Assembly (NCBI GenBank): GCA_036345935.2
Contig: JADWOT020001916.1
Coordinates: 271,445-335,444 of the forward strand
Source of the DNA: Taenia hydatigena
Taxonomy: Eukaryota; Platyhelminthes; Cestoda; Cyclophyllidea; Taeniidae
Length of the DNA stretch: 64,000 nucleotides
Reading direction: 5' to 3'
The notes under the pieces were generated by a model. The model searched no databases. It was not told where the DNA came from and was given only the letters and a program-made list of their open reading frames with translations. A program made the translations under genes and the position numbers. Shown piece by piece: positions 47,171 to 60,658 of the stretch. Within the stretch, counting starts at the first letter, position 1; every line of letters starts with the position of its first letter.

Positions 47171-50100
47171 AAGAGGCCTTCCCTCTCAAAACAAAGCTTT
47201 GAGTGGGGATGAAAATCACAGGGGGTCACTATAAGGGAAAATAGTACACATCGAGGGCTCATCCAAAGACCAGGAAAATGAACAACTATTACAAATAAAG
47301 CGTTGAGGATCTACTTATCAGAAAATGAAGTTGAGTCGATGAAAAAGGCTTAATTTCGGGCGCCAAAGCTGAAAAGAAATCAAAAACCGGAAACCACTGA
47401 TAAACTAATTACAAGATTGGAGACAGGAATAAAAAAGCAACGTTGAAATTGCCTGTCAAATTAAATAACCAAAACAAAGTGGCTGCTTTTTACTGCATGC
47501 CTTCAAAACGGCCCAACTCTACACAAACGAAGAAAAAAACTTGGGAATAAAATGAAGCAATGCAAGAAGGCGGTCTTGCAGAATCACCGCTAAACCTGCA
47601 TTTTGAGAAAAGAAATTAACCTAATTAACTTTGCTCATAATAGTTGAATAGGAGAAGCGAAAACCTTAACGCTTTAGTCTTTACACGATAACAAAAGGCA
47701 AAAGAGACTTCGGCTTGTCAAGTGATCGCCTTTAATCCTTTTTCAAAAACATTAGCCTTTACGAGGAAGTTGCGGGAATGAAAAGATTTAGCGGAAAATA
47801 GTGCCATAAGAAAGACGTGGTCAACAGAATAAAGTGAGCTCCTTGGCACTCGTTCATTAAAAAACGAAGTCGATCCTCAGTTATAAAAAAGGGGAACCAA
47901 GAACTGTGAACTTTCAATCACTCCCCCAAAAACACTTTAAAATTACAACACTTAACCGAACTCTCGCAAAGCGCTAAGCATAGGCAAACAAGAAACGTAT
48001 TAAAATGAAGAGAACAGCAAAAAAAGAAAGAAGTGACTTTATGCCCACCAACAGGAAAAAAACAAAAACCATGGCAGAGCGGAAAGAAGCAATAACGCAG
48101 AGACCAATTGCAAAACCCCTACGCACCAAGCACTCGATGGTGAGTCTCCAGTGATAGACACAGTTCGGTGTAATGAATCCTGATTGAGTCCGGCAACACT
48201 ATGGACAGACAATGACCGATTTACAGACACTGGTGAATAACAATGCAACCCCTAGGAAAGACGCTGATTGACACTATTGATCACCGGTCATGGGTCCCCT
48301 GTCCATGTGGATGAGCCCATGACGATGAAGCACGCAACTCGTTTGCTTGCGTTTTGGTAATGTTAAACAATTAACCAATCAATACCGTCTTGCGCAATTC
48401 CCTACTTCAAGACCAAATCACATGCAACAGATACTACACTTACTCGTTAGAAATACCATTTCCTGCGCTTTGTGGGAAAATGGACTCAAGGGTGCCTAGT
48501 GTGTGACCTAGCTCGCCTTTCAGCATTGATGCATCTCATCTCCGGCAACGCCTTCACACCTGGAGCCACAGTACTTAACACTTGCTCCCTCCCCTTACCG
48601 TCAGTCGGTACAAAGACTAGCAAATTGGGTAATCTACCAGAAAAAAAATTGGTGTTTTCACATTCTCTTAGTGGCTTTCCATTTGTCTGACCAAAGCGCT
48701 TTCTTCTAACATCTCAGCCATCCAAAGTTATTCATTTTCAACTATTTGAATGCTTTCTGTGACCACTGTATGCAGGTCCGTCCCGGCCAGCCTCATATGT
48801 CCGCCGCGTGCTGCCCAAATTGACCCCTACACGTTCCATTGGTCGAGAAGGGACAGTGGAACAGATCGACAGTTGAGAAAATAGGCAGATAAGTTGGCAG
48901 ATAGAGATTTGCAGAATGCCTGGAGGATCATTAGACAGCCGACAATAGCTTTGCCGCTTCACATAGCCCCTATCTCTGCATCTCTACCAGTCGGCCAACT
49001 AAGTGAATGAACAAGAACAGGGGTGCAATTAACTTACACAAAAAATCTAGTACTTTGCAAAGAAATCCTCCCAAAACAACACCATTAATGGGTATGATGG
49101 TGGAAAAGGATACCACGAGTAGAGGCAGAGGCGAAGACACTACTTGTAACAGCTGCCGTATCTGGCGCCTCATCGCTGCGGTATATACGCCGCAAAATAC
49201 GTGGCGTGCCGCAAAAAAGCACTTGTGCGACAGACACAAAGCCAATTAATGTCACGGGATTGTGGTGAAGGCTGAACCGAACCAAGCATCAGACGCTTGC
49301 GCCCATTACCCTGGGCATCTCCATGTCGGTGGCATCCCCCCTCCTCCTCCCAAACTACCTAGTGCACCTACAACTCTACTGAATCGGACAAACGCATGAC
49401 AGCGCTCAGTCAATCGACACCATGTGCAATAGGCCAGTCAAGTGCACGCGTGTGCTTCAAACGGTGGAACAAGTACCGTGCGCAAATAAGCCAACTGAAC
49501 ATGGCGAAGCATTCCACTCCTTTCCACTATGAGCAACTTCCATCCTAACCATTGTTAGCAGCAATAATGCGATCACCACGCACCACGAGGGTGTCAGGAA
49601 GGTATTACTTTTGGCATCACCGACAATCAGTTGTTCTGACGCAGACGAAGTGATCCCAACACGACCACTCACATCGGACAGGACCGTACCAACGTTCTAA
49701 CTCCACATCTCATACCGCTGAAGTGAAGCTGACCAAGAAAACCAGGCGGGTAAGTCCCTAGACAGCGAGATAAACAGATCTCCTCACCTTCGTCTGTCTA
49801 TCCACCCATGCCTCCACCAGCCAATTAGCCCAATTGACAGATAAGTGAAAAGCGCGTAATAAAAGGACGAAGCTTAACGTTTACCGGTGCACATTTGCCT
49901 GCCTTAAGAGACGTCAACTGATTAATGGTTGTCGGGAATATTAACCCAGCTGATCCAAGGGAGACGCCAAACCTGCACTCTTTCCTGTCTCCGCGACCCT
50001 TCAGTCAACTATTAGCCCCACAGAAAAACAGCTAAAGCCAAGGCCAATTCCTACTATGGACTAAGAGGAGGGCGAAGATTACACTGAAGCTACTACAATG

Positions 50101-53100
50101 TTACAAGGCAAGGGGTGAAAAAACCGAGGCAATCACTGGGTTGCCTTCCAAGTCATCTCCGTGACAATACGTTTCCAATACACGCTCCATTCATAAGCAT
50201 TTCAAAAGCAGGTATCCAAGGATGCTTCCTTTGACAATAATAAAAGTGCACAGTCCGGTGGTTTGCACAAGAAACACTAACCAGGCAGATTCAAGTAACA
50301 TCGGCAGAAGAAACCTACGGAATTGCTTAACATTTAGCAAAACTTGAATGCGTATTCAAACACTAGATGGTCCTCCTCAAATCCGCTAAACAATAAGTAA
50401 AGCAGCAGCAGGCTTTCTAACCACAAGTAGATTAGTTGGAATCCACATACTTAATACAACTGTGCGTAGTGTCTGTGCTACTCTTTCGAATGTGTAAGAA
50501 CACTTATTTGGAACTATTAATTACAGTACATCGTGGATGCCCACACGTGCAGTGAAGCAAACTGCCGTATCGCTACCCATCAGCATCCAGCACATTCAAT
50601 CCGACAACTACGAATTTACCACACTTTGTTTGTGATAAACACAAACAACTTGCCCAATCAAAATTCTCAAGAAGCACATGCATATATTCATTGAAACACG
50701 CTAAACACAAACCTCCCTGGTCAGATTAGAATGGAAAAAAACGAGTAATGGACGAAAGCACACCATCTACCCTTCTAAACGGAAAGCGATAACACGATAT
50801 GCGCAATGGACAAATTCAGCCAGAAGTCAATGAGCGCAAAAGTTAGAACTGCCGACAATTGAAGCCGGTGCTGGGTGAAAGCACCTAAACAACTGATGGC
50901 AGCAAACAAGCGAAACTCGTGGGAGATTAGAAAATAAGAAGGGACGGTTAGTCCTGATCCAGCCTTGGATTCCCATGGAGCAGACTGTGACTGTGGCCAA
51001 CGCAAAAAACTACACCTCAAACTTAGGCGTAACACCTCATCAAAGTTGACAAAACGGCAAATAGAGTGCATAAATGGGGGCTTTTCAAGTATGCATAAAT
51101 GTGCACCGAAACGCACCTATTAATCGGTAAGTCACTTTCTTCATGCATCCACAATTATCACACTCAATGACGTGGCACGACATCGCTTGCACCCTACTTC
51201 GTTGCAGACTTCCAACAACTTCGACGAAATCCCATCAGCGAGCGATGACTGCCGAAACGCCCTTCAGCGGCGGCACAGCCTCAACGAAATACTTGTCATT
51301 TGCAGACTTAAAGGAAACATAGCCAATGTGTTGCTCCATTTGTTCAGTCTGCCCCACTTTGCGCGGTAAAGTTCGAGGTTTGCATCCACCCATCACCTGC
51401 GTCACCAAATGCTCCATCCAAGGAACATCCTCAAATCTGCAGGAACAAACTGAGACTTAAAGAAACAATGTCATTCAATGCGGTGGACTGATACACAGTG
51501 CGACGATGGAGAAACTGCACGTTGATGCCTCAGTCGCAGCAGTCTTTACGGCCATGGCTTAGGCTTGTTCCGATTGTGTCTGCTGAAGTCACAGGAGGCG
51601 ACGTTCAGTTCGTCAGTGGATAAGAAGGGAAGGCACAGCTGCTATATCAGCATTCAATGAGCACGACAAATTCCAATGGCACGGTTGCTGTAACAAGTTG
51701 GGAAATGCGGCTGTCACATTGCATTTGTAAATAGACTTCGGGAAAAGGATACACAACGAATTCATTGAGGCACAGCACAAATTACACCAACTTCTAGGCT
51801 GAAATAGAGCACGAGAGAAGTCAAACTTCAAATCCGACCCTTTTTTCAGCGATTCCTTGCAGCGCGTTAGATGCACCACCACAAACAGGTGCACGCTTGT
51901 CAGCCTTAAAGTTCAGACCATCGTTGACTTCACGCAAAGCCTAAAATAAAACAGTGCCTTTCTTTCCTGAACCAACAGAGCTTATTCGACCGCAACCAAA
52001 ATAGGCGACGCACCCGCCAAATCGGCAGATGATATAGTAAAGACGACCGGTGACATTAAAACTGTGAAAATTGAAGAACCACTGTCGGACAAATAGCATT
52101 TAATTTTAAGAATTCTTGGAATCATCCAAAAATCACAATCAAGCTTGGCCTTAGAGCAAATACTAAAATCTATCTTTGCGAGTGTATAAAAACTGAATGC
52201 AATTCATCTTCGAAAATTGATGTACAGCTACGAAAAACTGCATACTATTACAGTCTGTTACAAACCTATTAACTTAGATGACAGTGCATCGATGCAGCCC
52301 TTACGGGTAGTGAAAGAGTGGCCTCTGTCGTAATTATTAAACAATGGACAGCGAGGGCAAATGCAGTTCAGCCTCGAAAATTGATTATTTAAAAAAAATT
52401 GCATCCTATCATAGAAAGCATTATACGTCATGCAAAATTGACCGCATTTATCCTAAAAAAGGGTGTCAGAACATTATGCACCAAATGTGAGAACTGAAGT
52501 GCTATCCTCCTTTGATCGAAAAGGTCAGAGCTAGCAAGCTTTATTGCAGTTTGGTTACTCGGGCTACTATCTTCCGTTTCGCCTCCGAGGAATTCTGGCG
52601 AAACCTTCATTTCTAGGTGTGCGATGGCTGCCTCTTCATCTCTCAAAGCTCCATTTCGACAATAAAAGTATCGCACGAATCCCTCGTCTTTAGTACTGCC
52701 CTTATTGAATGCCCTTCTTCCAGTCATTAAAGTTCACACTTCATTTTCACATCCGATCAGTGGTGCACCCTTGCAGAGTCACAGATGCAATATTAAGCGA
52801 TTGATGGCCATAAACCCAGCAGTGCGGCGTGGACAAAACAATTGGTAAGGGTTAGAACGTTTCCATATGGCATGAACTGTAAATGTTGCAATGGGTGGAA
52901 GCAAGTACGCATTAAATCGTGGGGCATCTTCACCTCCTCCCCTGCTCCCCGTGAAAATTAACAACCACACTCCAGAAACAAGTCACCCCACTTAACGCAC
53001 ACACTTGTGGGCATCATGAAAAACCAATACATCGTATGAAGGCTCATAGTAATATCACCTCACATCGGATTCACCTCACACCATACCGTTGTTGTTGTTA

Positions 53101-56100
53101 CTGTTAAAGGTATCAAAACCTGGCTACTACCTTAGACTGAAAAAAACGCCAAAAGGACAAGCAAAAGTGGTGTAATTATAAGCCTACGATGAGATCGCAC
53201 TCAACTTGTGCAACACACACTGTCTCATGGAGGAGTAATTACCAAGGTACCGCCCTCCTCCCCTTTCCCTTTTGAATGCAGGCTCGGCGCCCACACACGC
53301 CGCACCCAGTCTTCCATGACGTTAGGACCCCCCTCCAAGCACACAGGCGCACCGCTGCCTGCCTGCTTATGCCCTGCGTGAAGGAATAGTCCACACTGAG
53401 GAGGAAGAGCAGGGGATCTCTCAATCGCATTCATTGCTCCTCTAATAATTGCTTTAACGCCACAGCTGTCGCTGCCGACACGGATGAGTTCAAAGGCCCT
53501 CGGTGCAGTCTCAGTGGCTTCCCATGGATCGGCTTCTACGTCCACATTCCTCCTTGCCATTATTGCCACCGCCGACAACAACGATGTGTTATTGTTAACA
53601 GGCAGCCTAATGAGTCCGTGACGTTGAGAAGTGCCACGTAGCCAGCGTTGCGGACAATAGCAGCGAGGCAGCCAGTGTTAGTCAGAAGCCGACTATTACA
53701 ACAAACAAACACTGTACTGACGAGTTGGGCGCACAAAATTGACATCGAGTGCTGCTTACTTAAGTCCCCATGCCTATCACATAATAAGGTTCAGGAGGAA
53801 GTAAAAATTCCCTTTCGTCGTACTTTGGACCCGCAATCACTTTGGCACCATGTAAAGTCAAGTGCTTGGTAAGTTCTCCTCCCCACCTTCCCTTCCACCA
53901 AATGAGGCCCCATTCACCACAACATCACTCCCTCCCTATTTAAATAATCCTCCACCTACCTTCCTACTTCAATCAGTCGCATCGCCCCATTGTTCAGCAC
54001 AGCAAACGAACACGAAAAAGTGTTGCCATCCAACAACCAACCGAAACTCTTCAAATTTTCTCTCACGAATCTCATTAACAAAAAAGAGTCCTATACACAC
54101 ATGCACCCAAATTCACGAAAAAAGGGCCACCTATAGTAGGTATGGAAAAAACCTCTGAGACGCTTCTCCTTTTCTTCCCCATCTTTTCAGTGTCGACACA
54201 ATCACCAGCGCAACTCATTAATGTGATAATAAGCCCACTCCCTCCCCCCAATCCGTCAGTGCTACACTTCAGTTAGTCTGCTGAGCTTGTGAACATGCCA
54301 TTCTCACCCAATGCTCGTGCCCAACTGCACAAAAGGTCACACTCACCGCTATGCCATCCAACACACACCGCCAACGTCCATCCCGAAACCCACATTGCAC
54401 AACTGAGACAAAGACGCCTCTGCCAATGACTTCACGAACTCGTATTGCCTACCACTCCACAGACTCATCGAATGTTACCTCATCACCACCACCGCCGCCA
54501 TCACCATAGTAACTTTGTAGCATCCAAAAAGGGTAAAGGTAAACAATGGAGGAGCCGATGTGTGAATGTCCAATGCGCTGCAAAGTTAACACCTTAAAAC
54601 ATAACCACTGATAGGAGAAAACAACTTAACATGCAAGCGTTTGGGAGTGCCACGAATTACAGGCTGTGCAGTGATGTAAGAGCTCCTTCCTCCACGGATA
54701 TCATAGTGATGGAAGTAACGCACCTTTTACCACACATAAAATGTGAAAGGATCTACGAATAAATGACTAAGCATGCTTCCACCCAAAATAAGAACGTACA
54801 TCGAGTCCACTGCTGAACAGAAGGGACAGCTACCACCCATTAACTGCAATCGAATCTTATCTGAGGGGCGTGTGAAGCGATAAGTAAGGCGAGATTCGAA
54901 ATTCATTGCCGCCTCATAATGCCTCCATTCTTCGCAAAAGAACAATTTTCGATGACAGCTCCAATGTTCAACCCAGCGAATGCAATGGAAAATATGGCGA
55001 ATACTTATTAGCAAAAATAATGGGTGGATGCCAAGCCCTTGGTAAGGTTACAACCCTTCTCAACAAAATTACGACTCATTAATCAAAGTCCAGTCATTAA
55101 GGAGCAAACTAATTAGCGAATTGCCAAAACAATCTTAATTTACCACATAAAGCATTGTACAGCAAGAAATCAACCTAATTAGACCTTGCAATTGGAAAGC
55201 AAAGCATCTTAACAGTCACATTGTGAAGTCTTCGCGTTTACTCCAGCAGGTAGACGTATAAAGGAAGCCAATTAGCATACAAAAAGCCTGATAACAAATA
55301 AAAACTAAGACCAATAAAAAGGTGCCAAATACTTACCAGATTTCCAACTTGTTCGGGCAGATCCGGCCCCAATAACCGAAAGTAACGGCCACTAAGATGC
55401 ACACCACTTATGTGATTCACGTGCAAAGCTAGCCAATCACTTTGTCCTCGTCCGATAAAACAATTAGAATTCTAATTTTTATGTATTTTTAAAAGCATGA
55501 GGTTGTTACAAATGTCTAACTTTTACTTTTAGCAGTAAATCTGAAAAATAAAAATTTTGGCGAAATTTTTGCATCAGGCGTTAGTAGGAAAACTAGCAAC
55601 AAAACCTTGAAATAACAACGCCCTAAAATAGCTTTTAAAGAACCACAAACTTGTGTGTGCAGTCTGATTAACAATATACGCCCGTTTTCACTGTTTACTT
55701 GTATATCCTAACTGTTATCACGTTTGATATCTGCAACCAAGTTGCTTTATAAAGCCGACTGTAGTGTACTTTTTTATATTATTTATTTATGCTTTGATTT
55801 AATTCACTAGATTTATGACTTTTGACAGGAACTTAGATAACTCTGTCACCTGAGGTCTGATACGCAGACAAGTGATGAGCACAGTATCCGCAACGCCGCT
55901 GGACATCCATCAACCTTCCAGACGTTTTATTATTAACAGAAGGAAGATGTGAAGTAACTGGGTCGAAGTGCACACTCCGAAGCGCAAATTCAAGCCTACG
56001 TAGAAAATTTAAAAAAGATTGGACAGCATAGAAGCATTGGCGTAGGTGTGAATCCAAACAAGGATTGCATCGAAAACACTTGCCTTAGAAGGATACCACA

Positions 56101-56139
56101 CATAATGACTCGATAACGAGGCCCTCAGATTGGGTTGGT

Positions 56140-56260
56140 GGTCGATCGAGAGGCCATGTAATGCAGTGGTAAGCGCTGAGCAGAGTTCTAAAATATTGCA
56201 GAGGACAGATGCCTTTATTATGGAGTCCTGTTAAGCAGGGTTCCAGACCTCCTTCTCAAA
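56140..56260 (+). repeat. tRNA-like / SINE-head sequence, copy B
   Basis: Homologue of 29,957-30,070. A box TGTAATGCAGTGGTAAGCGC (from 56,158) and B box GGTTCCAGACC (56,239-56,249) are preserved with some decay. Confidence 0.45.
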
Positions 56261-56667
56261 TATGCAGACAATACCCAACAGGGGCAATAGATGTATCAAA
56301 TAAACACAAAGTCCAAACAATATTCTCTTCTGGCAAGTTAAATATCTTGCGTATTGGTTATTCGGTGCTTAGTTTAGTTGCGTAAATTAATTTGGCTAAG
56401 TATCCCCAATATCATCGCAAAGTCGTTACCTATGCAGCGGAATTTAAATGGCATTTGAAATTGAAGAGAGCTAGGATTATAGCCTTGTTTGCCTTAAATT
56501 GCGTGCATGCGTATCCTCAAGATTGCAGTGACACTTGCGTGTATTTAGGAGACTGAGATTAGACCATGCCCCTTGTGAAGTGCAGTGTTTGTAAATGTAG
56601 GCACATCTAATGAGGAGTGTTGGAAACTGCTACCAAACTAGGTGACTGTAAACTACACAGGAAGATA

Positions 56668-56723
56668 AGGAGGGGGAGGAGGAGGAGGGGGAGGGGGGGA
56701 GGAGGAGGAGGAGGAGGAGGAGG
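56668..56723. repeat. (GGA)n polypurine microsatellite, copy B
   Basis: About 56 bases of GGA/GGG repeat at the site homologous to 30,498-30,594, shorter and interrupted by G-runs. Confidence 0.95.
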
Positions 56724-58329
56724 TATGCCTTCATTCAAAAGCAATCGGTGTCCTTGTCATTTCCTTAGTGGCCATCAACGACTACTACGACGGCGACGCA
56801 CTAGATGGTGCCTGATCTTTAGAAGTAAAGTGAAAGCTTGACGTCCATTCGAGTGAAGGTCTGTGAAGAGGAGGACGGAAGCATTGTTCGCATCTTGATT
56901 GGGCCCAAGAGTCGAAGCGGGATGAATTGCCATTGACCGTACAGAGCTCGCTAACAGAGAAACATTGTATGTAGAGAAAGCAACGAAACGGCATTTGAAG
57001 GCCTTCTTGTAAGGGTAGCGTGATGCGCGTATCGCTATACCGCCACCCTCTTCATCACAATAAATGTGGTAGCGTTACCTTTTCAGCACACTGAGGCAGC
57101 ACGAGAAGCCTCCTTACTTTCGAGATGAATGGGAGGAAAGTGTCTGCATTCATGCATGCTCGCCTACCCAAACCGCCACCAGCACAACCCCAGTACAGGA
57201 AGGTAAGGCTTAAATTTACGAACAGCGTGTGCTCCACAACAACACAGTCCTAATAGTGGTAACTAGTGGTGTAAATGCTTCATTAGTATGTTTCCAAAGA
57301 GGGTTTAGGAGGAGAAGGAGGGCGATTGCCGTTGCAACTCCCTTATCCCATCCGATGTCTACTTGCTCATACTCTTCTGCTAGAATGTTATGGAAGTGGG
57401 ATTTGATTGCTACTGAATTGGCGCTCAGTAGGAGTTACATATCGAGGTGGATATTGGATCGGACATTGGCTAGGGTAGCAGGAGGGTTGAAGACAGTCCG
57501 AGACCGAATAAAGAGGGCGAGGAGAATAAGAAGGAGAAAAGGGGTATCCATCTGCATTTGATTTGCTAATTAAAGCACTCTGCCACGTTATCAACAAGAT
57601 GATGATGGTATTTCATAAGGAGACGCGGTCATTGGCGAGTCGTGAGCAAGTTCCTCAAAGTAATGTGATGGAAGGTAAGGAGGAAGAGCACCCTTTTCCT
57701 TACCGTTGCCAAACCAGCTATCACTTCTTTAACAACTAGTCGTAAGCGATGTGAGGAAGAAGGGTGATTAAGAATGAAAATCCACCTGCCAGACGATGAC
57801 TTTGCTGCGTACCTACCCACTCACCCACTTATCCACAAAGTCCCGCAAGCAGTGTAACCGCTTACACTTGTCAACTTCTCATAACTGATGAGCCAAATTT
57901 GACTCAACCTAATAAATTGTGGCATTGCCATCGCTCACAAACCTGCTACATGCTTCTACGATATTCCCCTTAGAATAAATTTATTAGCATTTGCAACTGA
58001 AAGCCTTGAGAAGTAACGCGAATCCGCTCAGAGAACGTAACAAGGTCATGGAAGGAGCCTAGCCCTGAATAGTGATGTCTGTTTTCCTGAATCCCCTGTC
58101 CCTCCCACACGACAATTTTTATGGATAGCAAATTGCTTTGCAGCAACAGTCTATGAATGAAATGCCAACACTCATATACCGTTCCATAATAACATTGGAT
58201 TGTGGCATGCATTCGAATAAAACAAGTTTAGTGAAGAAATAACTAAGAGCATTATTTGATTCGAAGTTCATTCCTTGTTAATTTTAAGGGAAGAATTGCC
58301 ATACTAAAGGGGATGCTGTATGGTCTAGT

Positions 58330-58450
58330 TGAAGTACTTTGTTTGTGTGAGCTACTGGTTTCGGTCAGGGTCACAGAGGTGGCCATATTGCCCTAGCTGC
58401 GTAGGTTGGCCTCCGGGCCATGCCAGCAACTCATTTCCCTCTGTCTGTTG
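58330..58450 (+). mobile_element. Truncated TRIM-family LTR at the right edge of copy B
   Basis: Starts TGAAGTAC after CTAGT and carries the family core (GGTTTCGGTCAGGGTCACAG, GGGCCATGCCAGCAAC). It stops at CTCTGTCTGTTG, losing about 65 bp of the LTR 3' end. It is orthologous to the LTR at 32,190-32,375. Confidence 0.85.
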
Positions 58451-59007
58451 TTCTACACCACTTCGCCTTGATTTAGTCTCCTACTTTCATTCCCCCTTCA
58501 CTGATCCTTTTGAAAGCAAAAATGGGATCGTTATTTTTTACTTCTCACTTCGTAATTTGTGTGCTTAACGAATTTTTACCTGCATATCTCACTGCTCAGT
58601 GCTTTTTCCCGTTGTAAAAAAGCCCTTTACCTGCTGATCTACAATAACGGGTAAGACTGTGTGCTTTCCACTCTACACCGTCTGCTTCGTTTTCTATACG
58701 TATTTACGCTTGTCTGCCTGTTTTCCAAGTTTTGTAGGTCACTTTGATTGAGGTCTCACGAAAAGGTAGGAATGTGTGTGCGCTTATGTGTGTGTGTATG
58801 TAGGTGTGAAGACGCATTTCATCTCATTATCACCTTAAAACTTATCCTTCTAGCCGATCAAGGACAATGAAGAGGGCACTGAGAGACGATGAGATAGGAG
58901 TGAATCGATGCTAAGTTCAATGGAAGTGAAGGTGAGAGGTGCGTGAGGGATCCAGAGGTGCAAGACGTTCTCGTTGCACTAAAATGGGGAAATAGAGGTA
59001 AGGAGCT
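58451..59007 (-). mobile_element. R1 element, copy 4 (minus strand, truncated)
   Basis: The reverse complement reads through AGCTCCTTACCTCTATTT, GAGAACGTCTTGCACC, CTCTCACCTTCAC and TCGGCTAGAAGGATAAG, then a CA-rich tract and CACTTCGCC in reverse. This is one inverted-repeat end plus much of the interior. The other end is missing at the junction with the LTR at 58,450, which is also the edge of the large duplication. Confidence 0.75.
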
Positions 59008-59014
59008 GAAACGT

Positions 59015-59225
59015 GGGGACCAAATCATTGCTATTTTTCAATCCGGTAGGTGCTTGATCATCCGTTCTTGCTCCAATCATCCACGCTACCTTACAGTGCC
59101 TAAAGTGTCTAACCACTGTATAACAAACATTAAACGCAACTTGGTGTGAATGACTTTTAAACCTTTTGTTGAGCCAAGTAGACGTCAAGATAGATTGCCA
59201 TGCGTGCATTTGCTCTACTTTATGT
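59015..59225 (-). mobile_element. Third, heavily decayed Ty3/gypsy RNase H relic
   Basis: Matches the 15.1 kb and 33.7 kb relics through GTGCTTGATCATCCGTTCTT against GCACTTGATACTCTGTTCTT, then TAAAGTGTCTAACCACTGTA against TGAAGTGTCTAACCATTGTA, then CCTTTTGTTGAGCC against CGTTTTGTTGAGTT. The 76-codon ORF on its minus strand is a by-product. Confidence 0.55.
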
Positions 59226-59639
59226 TAAGCGTTTTGAGCTTTGTGTTTCGTAAAGATGTTAGGAGAATGTCAACCATCCCATTCCTCTTCCCTCCATGTT
59301 TTGCAATCCTCTAGCATCTTACACCTCGTCGCTGCTGATTTTTGGGATAAAATGGCGGCACAAATGAAATCATGCTTAGCGGCCATCCCTACGCGAGACA
59401 GACAACAAAGTAAATATTTGTACAGCTGAGTGAAGAATTGGTTTAGGTGGACTTGCAAGCAGAGTAGTAAAAGGCATTCACTTGAGTGAAAGAATAAACA
59501 TTTGCAGAAGAGTAGATTTGTCAGTTGCTACTGGAAGTGATACGCGGTCGGAGTGTAGTTACCTTCGATCTACTTCTCATCAAACGCCTCCACCGTCTCT
59601 CTCTCGATAGTAACCTCGCCTGCAGCTCCCTTAACCTCC

Positions 59640-59720
59640 ACTCTTCTATTTTAAGGACGCCAGAGGCCCAATGGAAAAAGAAGTCGCAGAAATTAGGAGT
59701 AAAGTATTTCCCTTTTTTTC
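59640..59720 (+). repeat. R2 dispersed repeat, copy 3 (fragment)
   Basis: GAAGTCGCAGAAATTAGGAG with upstream TTTTAAGGACGCCAGA matches the R2 core at 13.1 kb (reverse complement) and 17.4 kb. Confidence 0.45.
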
Positions 59721-59934
59721 TCTTTTTTATTTGCATGCGTCGTTTTAGCAAAGTGCGTCCAACGTTCTACGAGCATCCACCGGAAATATTAATGTTCGTG
59801 TGGTTTCTAGGCCACATATAAGAATAGCAAGGTTTCACCCAGTTCGTTCTACTCCTCCCCCTCCTCACTTGCATCTACATTCTTCTACGTCTCCTTCTCT
59901 GCCACATTCTCTTACTGCTAGGCATCCAAAATGA

Positions 59935-60130
59935 GAAATTTCTGAGCGAGTCTCACAATGCTTTGCGAAATGTGTGCTATTTGGTAGCGTCAATCCCGAC
60001 ATTGCCGCTGCTGCTATTTGCGTCGCCGCCTCGAATGCTATTAAAGACGATTGCAATCGGCTACCTCGCCAAATAAGACGGAGACGTACAAATGGGTCGT
60101 TCTACACGCACAAGGACAGTACAGATAAAT
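59935..60130 (+). CDS. Possible exon with faint Wnt N-terminal pattern
   Basis: The open frame ends at a strong donor (AAAT|GTGAGTAT, GT at 60,131) in phase 1. The peptide has spaced cysteines (SQCFAKC, then AAAAICVAASNAIKDDC) and then RRRRTNGSF. In Wnt ligands the corresponding region reads C-x(n)-GA-x-x-(A/G)-I-x-E-C ... RRWNCS, and an intron often follows soon after. Here the diagnostic Trp and Cys of RRWNCS are replaced by T and G, and the spacing from the preceding Cys is about three residues longer. That could mean a very divergent or dead Wnt, or coincidence. No other Wnt exon with the hallmark CKCHG was found in the window. Confidence 0.2.
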
Positions 60131-60658
60131 GTGAGTATCTCATCTCTTCAGTGCAATTCTAAAAGTGTATTTGATCAACCGTCTGCATAATAACCCGTAT
60201 ATTCCAAATGACTCGTAAAAAACATAAGCTCAACTTTCCACTTTTCCCCATCTTCTGCACTCGACTTGTTACTTGACGAGCAGATAAAGTTGGTTAGACT
60301 AGTGCGATAAATAAACACTACGTAATCCATCTTCCTTGGCTCCTTTGAAAGCACAAATCTACCAGTAGCGAAGCAGTCCGTTTCACAGCACTTACGGTGA
60401 TTGTAAGCACTGTACTCGCCAGAGTACCGACTCTTAGATCAACACTTTTTTTAGTCAGTCCCACCTAGGACTTGTATCTTCAAGTTTCCCGTTAAATGTC
60501 GCAGAAATTGTAGCTTCCTTAAACGCTGACTTTCTTTTTGTTGCCACAACGACCACAGCTACCATTGTTGCGTCTCCAATCACGTGATATGCTACGCCCA
60601 ACTTGCATTTATCCTTGCCATCTCACCGTAAGAAAATGCGAATTAGGTCGCATTGCAG

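Larger units (their letters stand above)
46005..58450 (+). repeat. Large segmental duplication, copy B (about 12.4 kb)
   Basis: Direct-orientation partner of 18,422-32,375. It lacks the solo LTR and the TRIM found in A. It has an insert at about 46,829-47,170 and a rearranged block at 52,212-52,510. It ends abruptly inside an LTR at 58,450, where an inverted R1 fragment begins. Short ORFs here do not correspond in frame to those of copy A, arguing against a protein-coding function. Confidence 0.9.
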
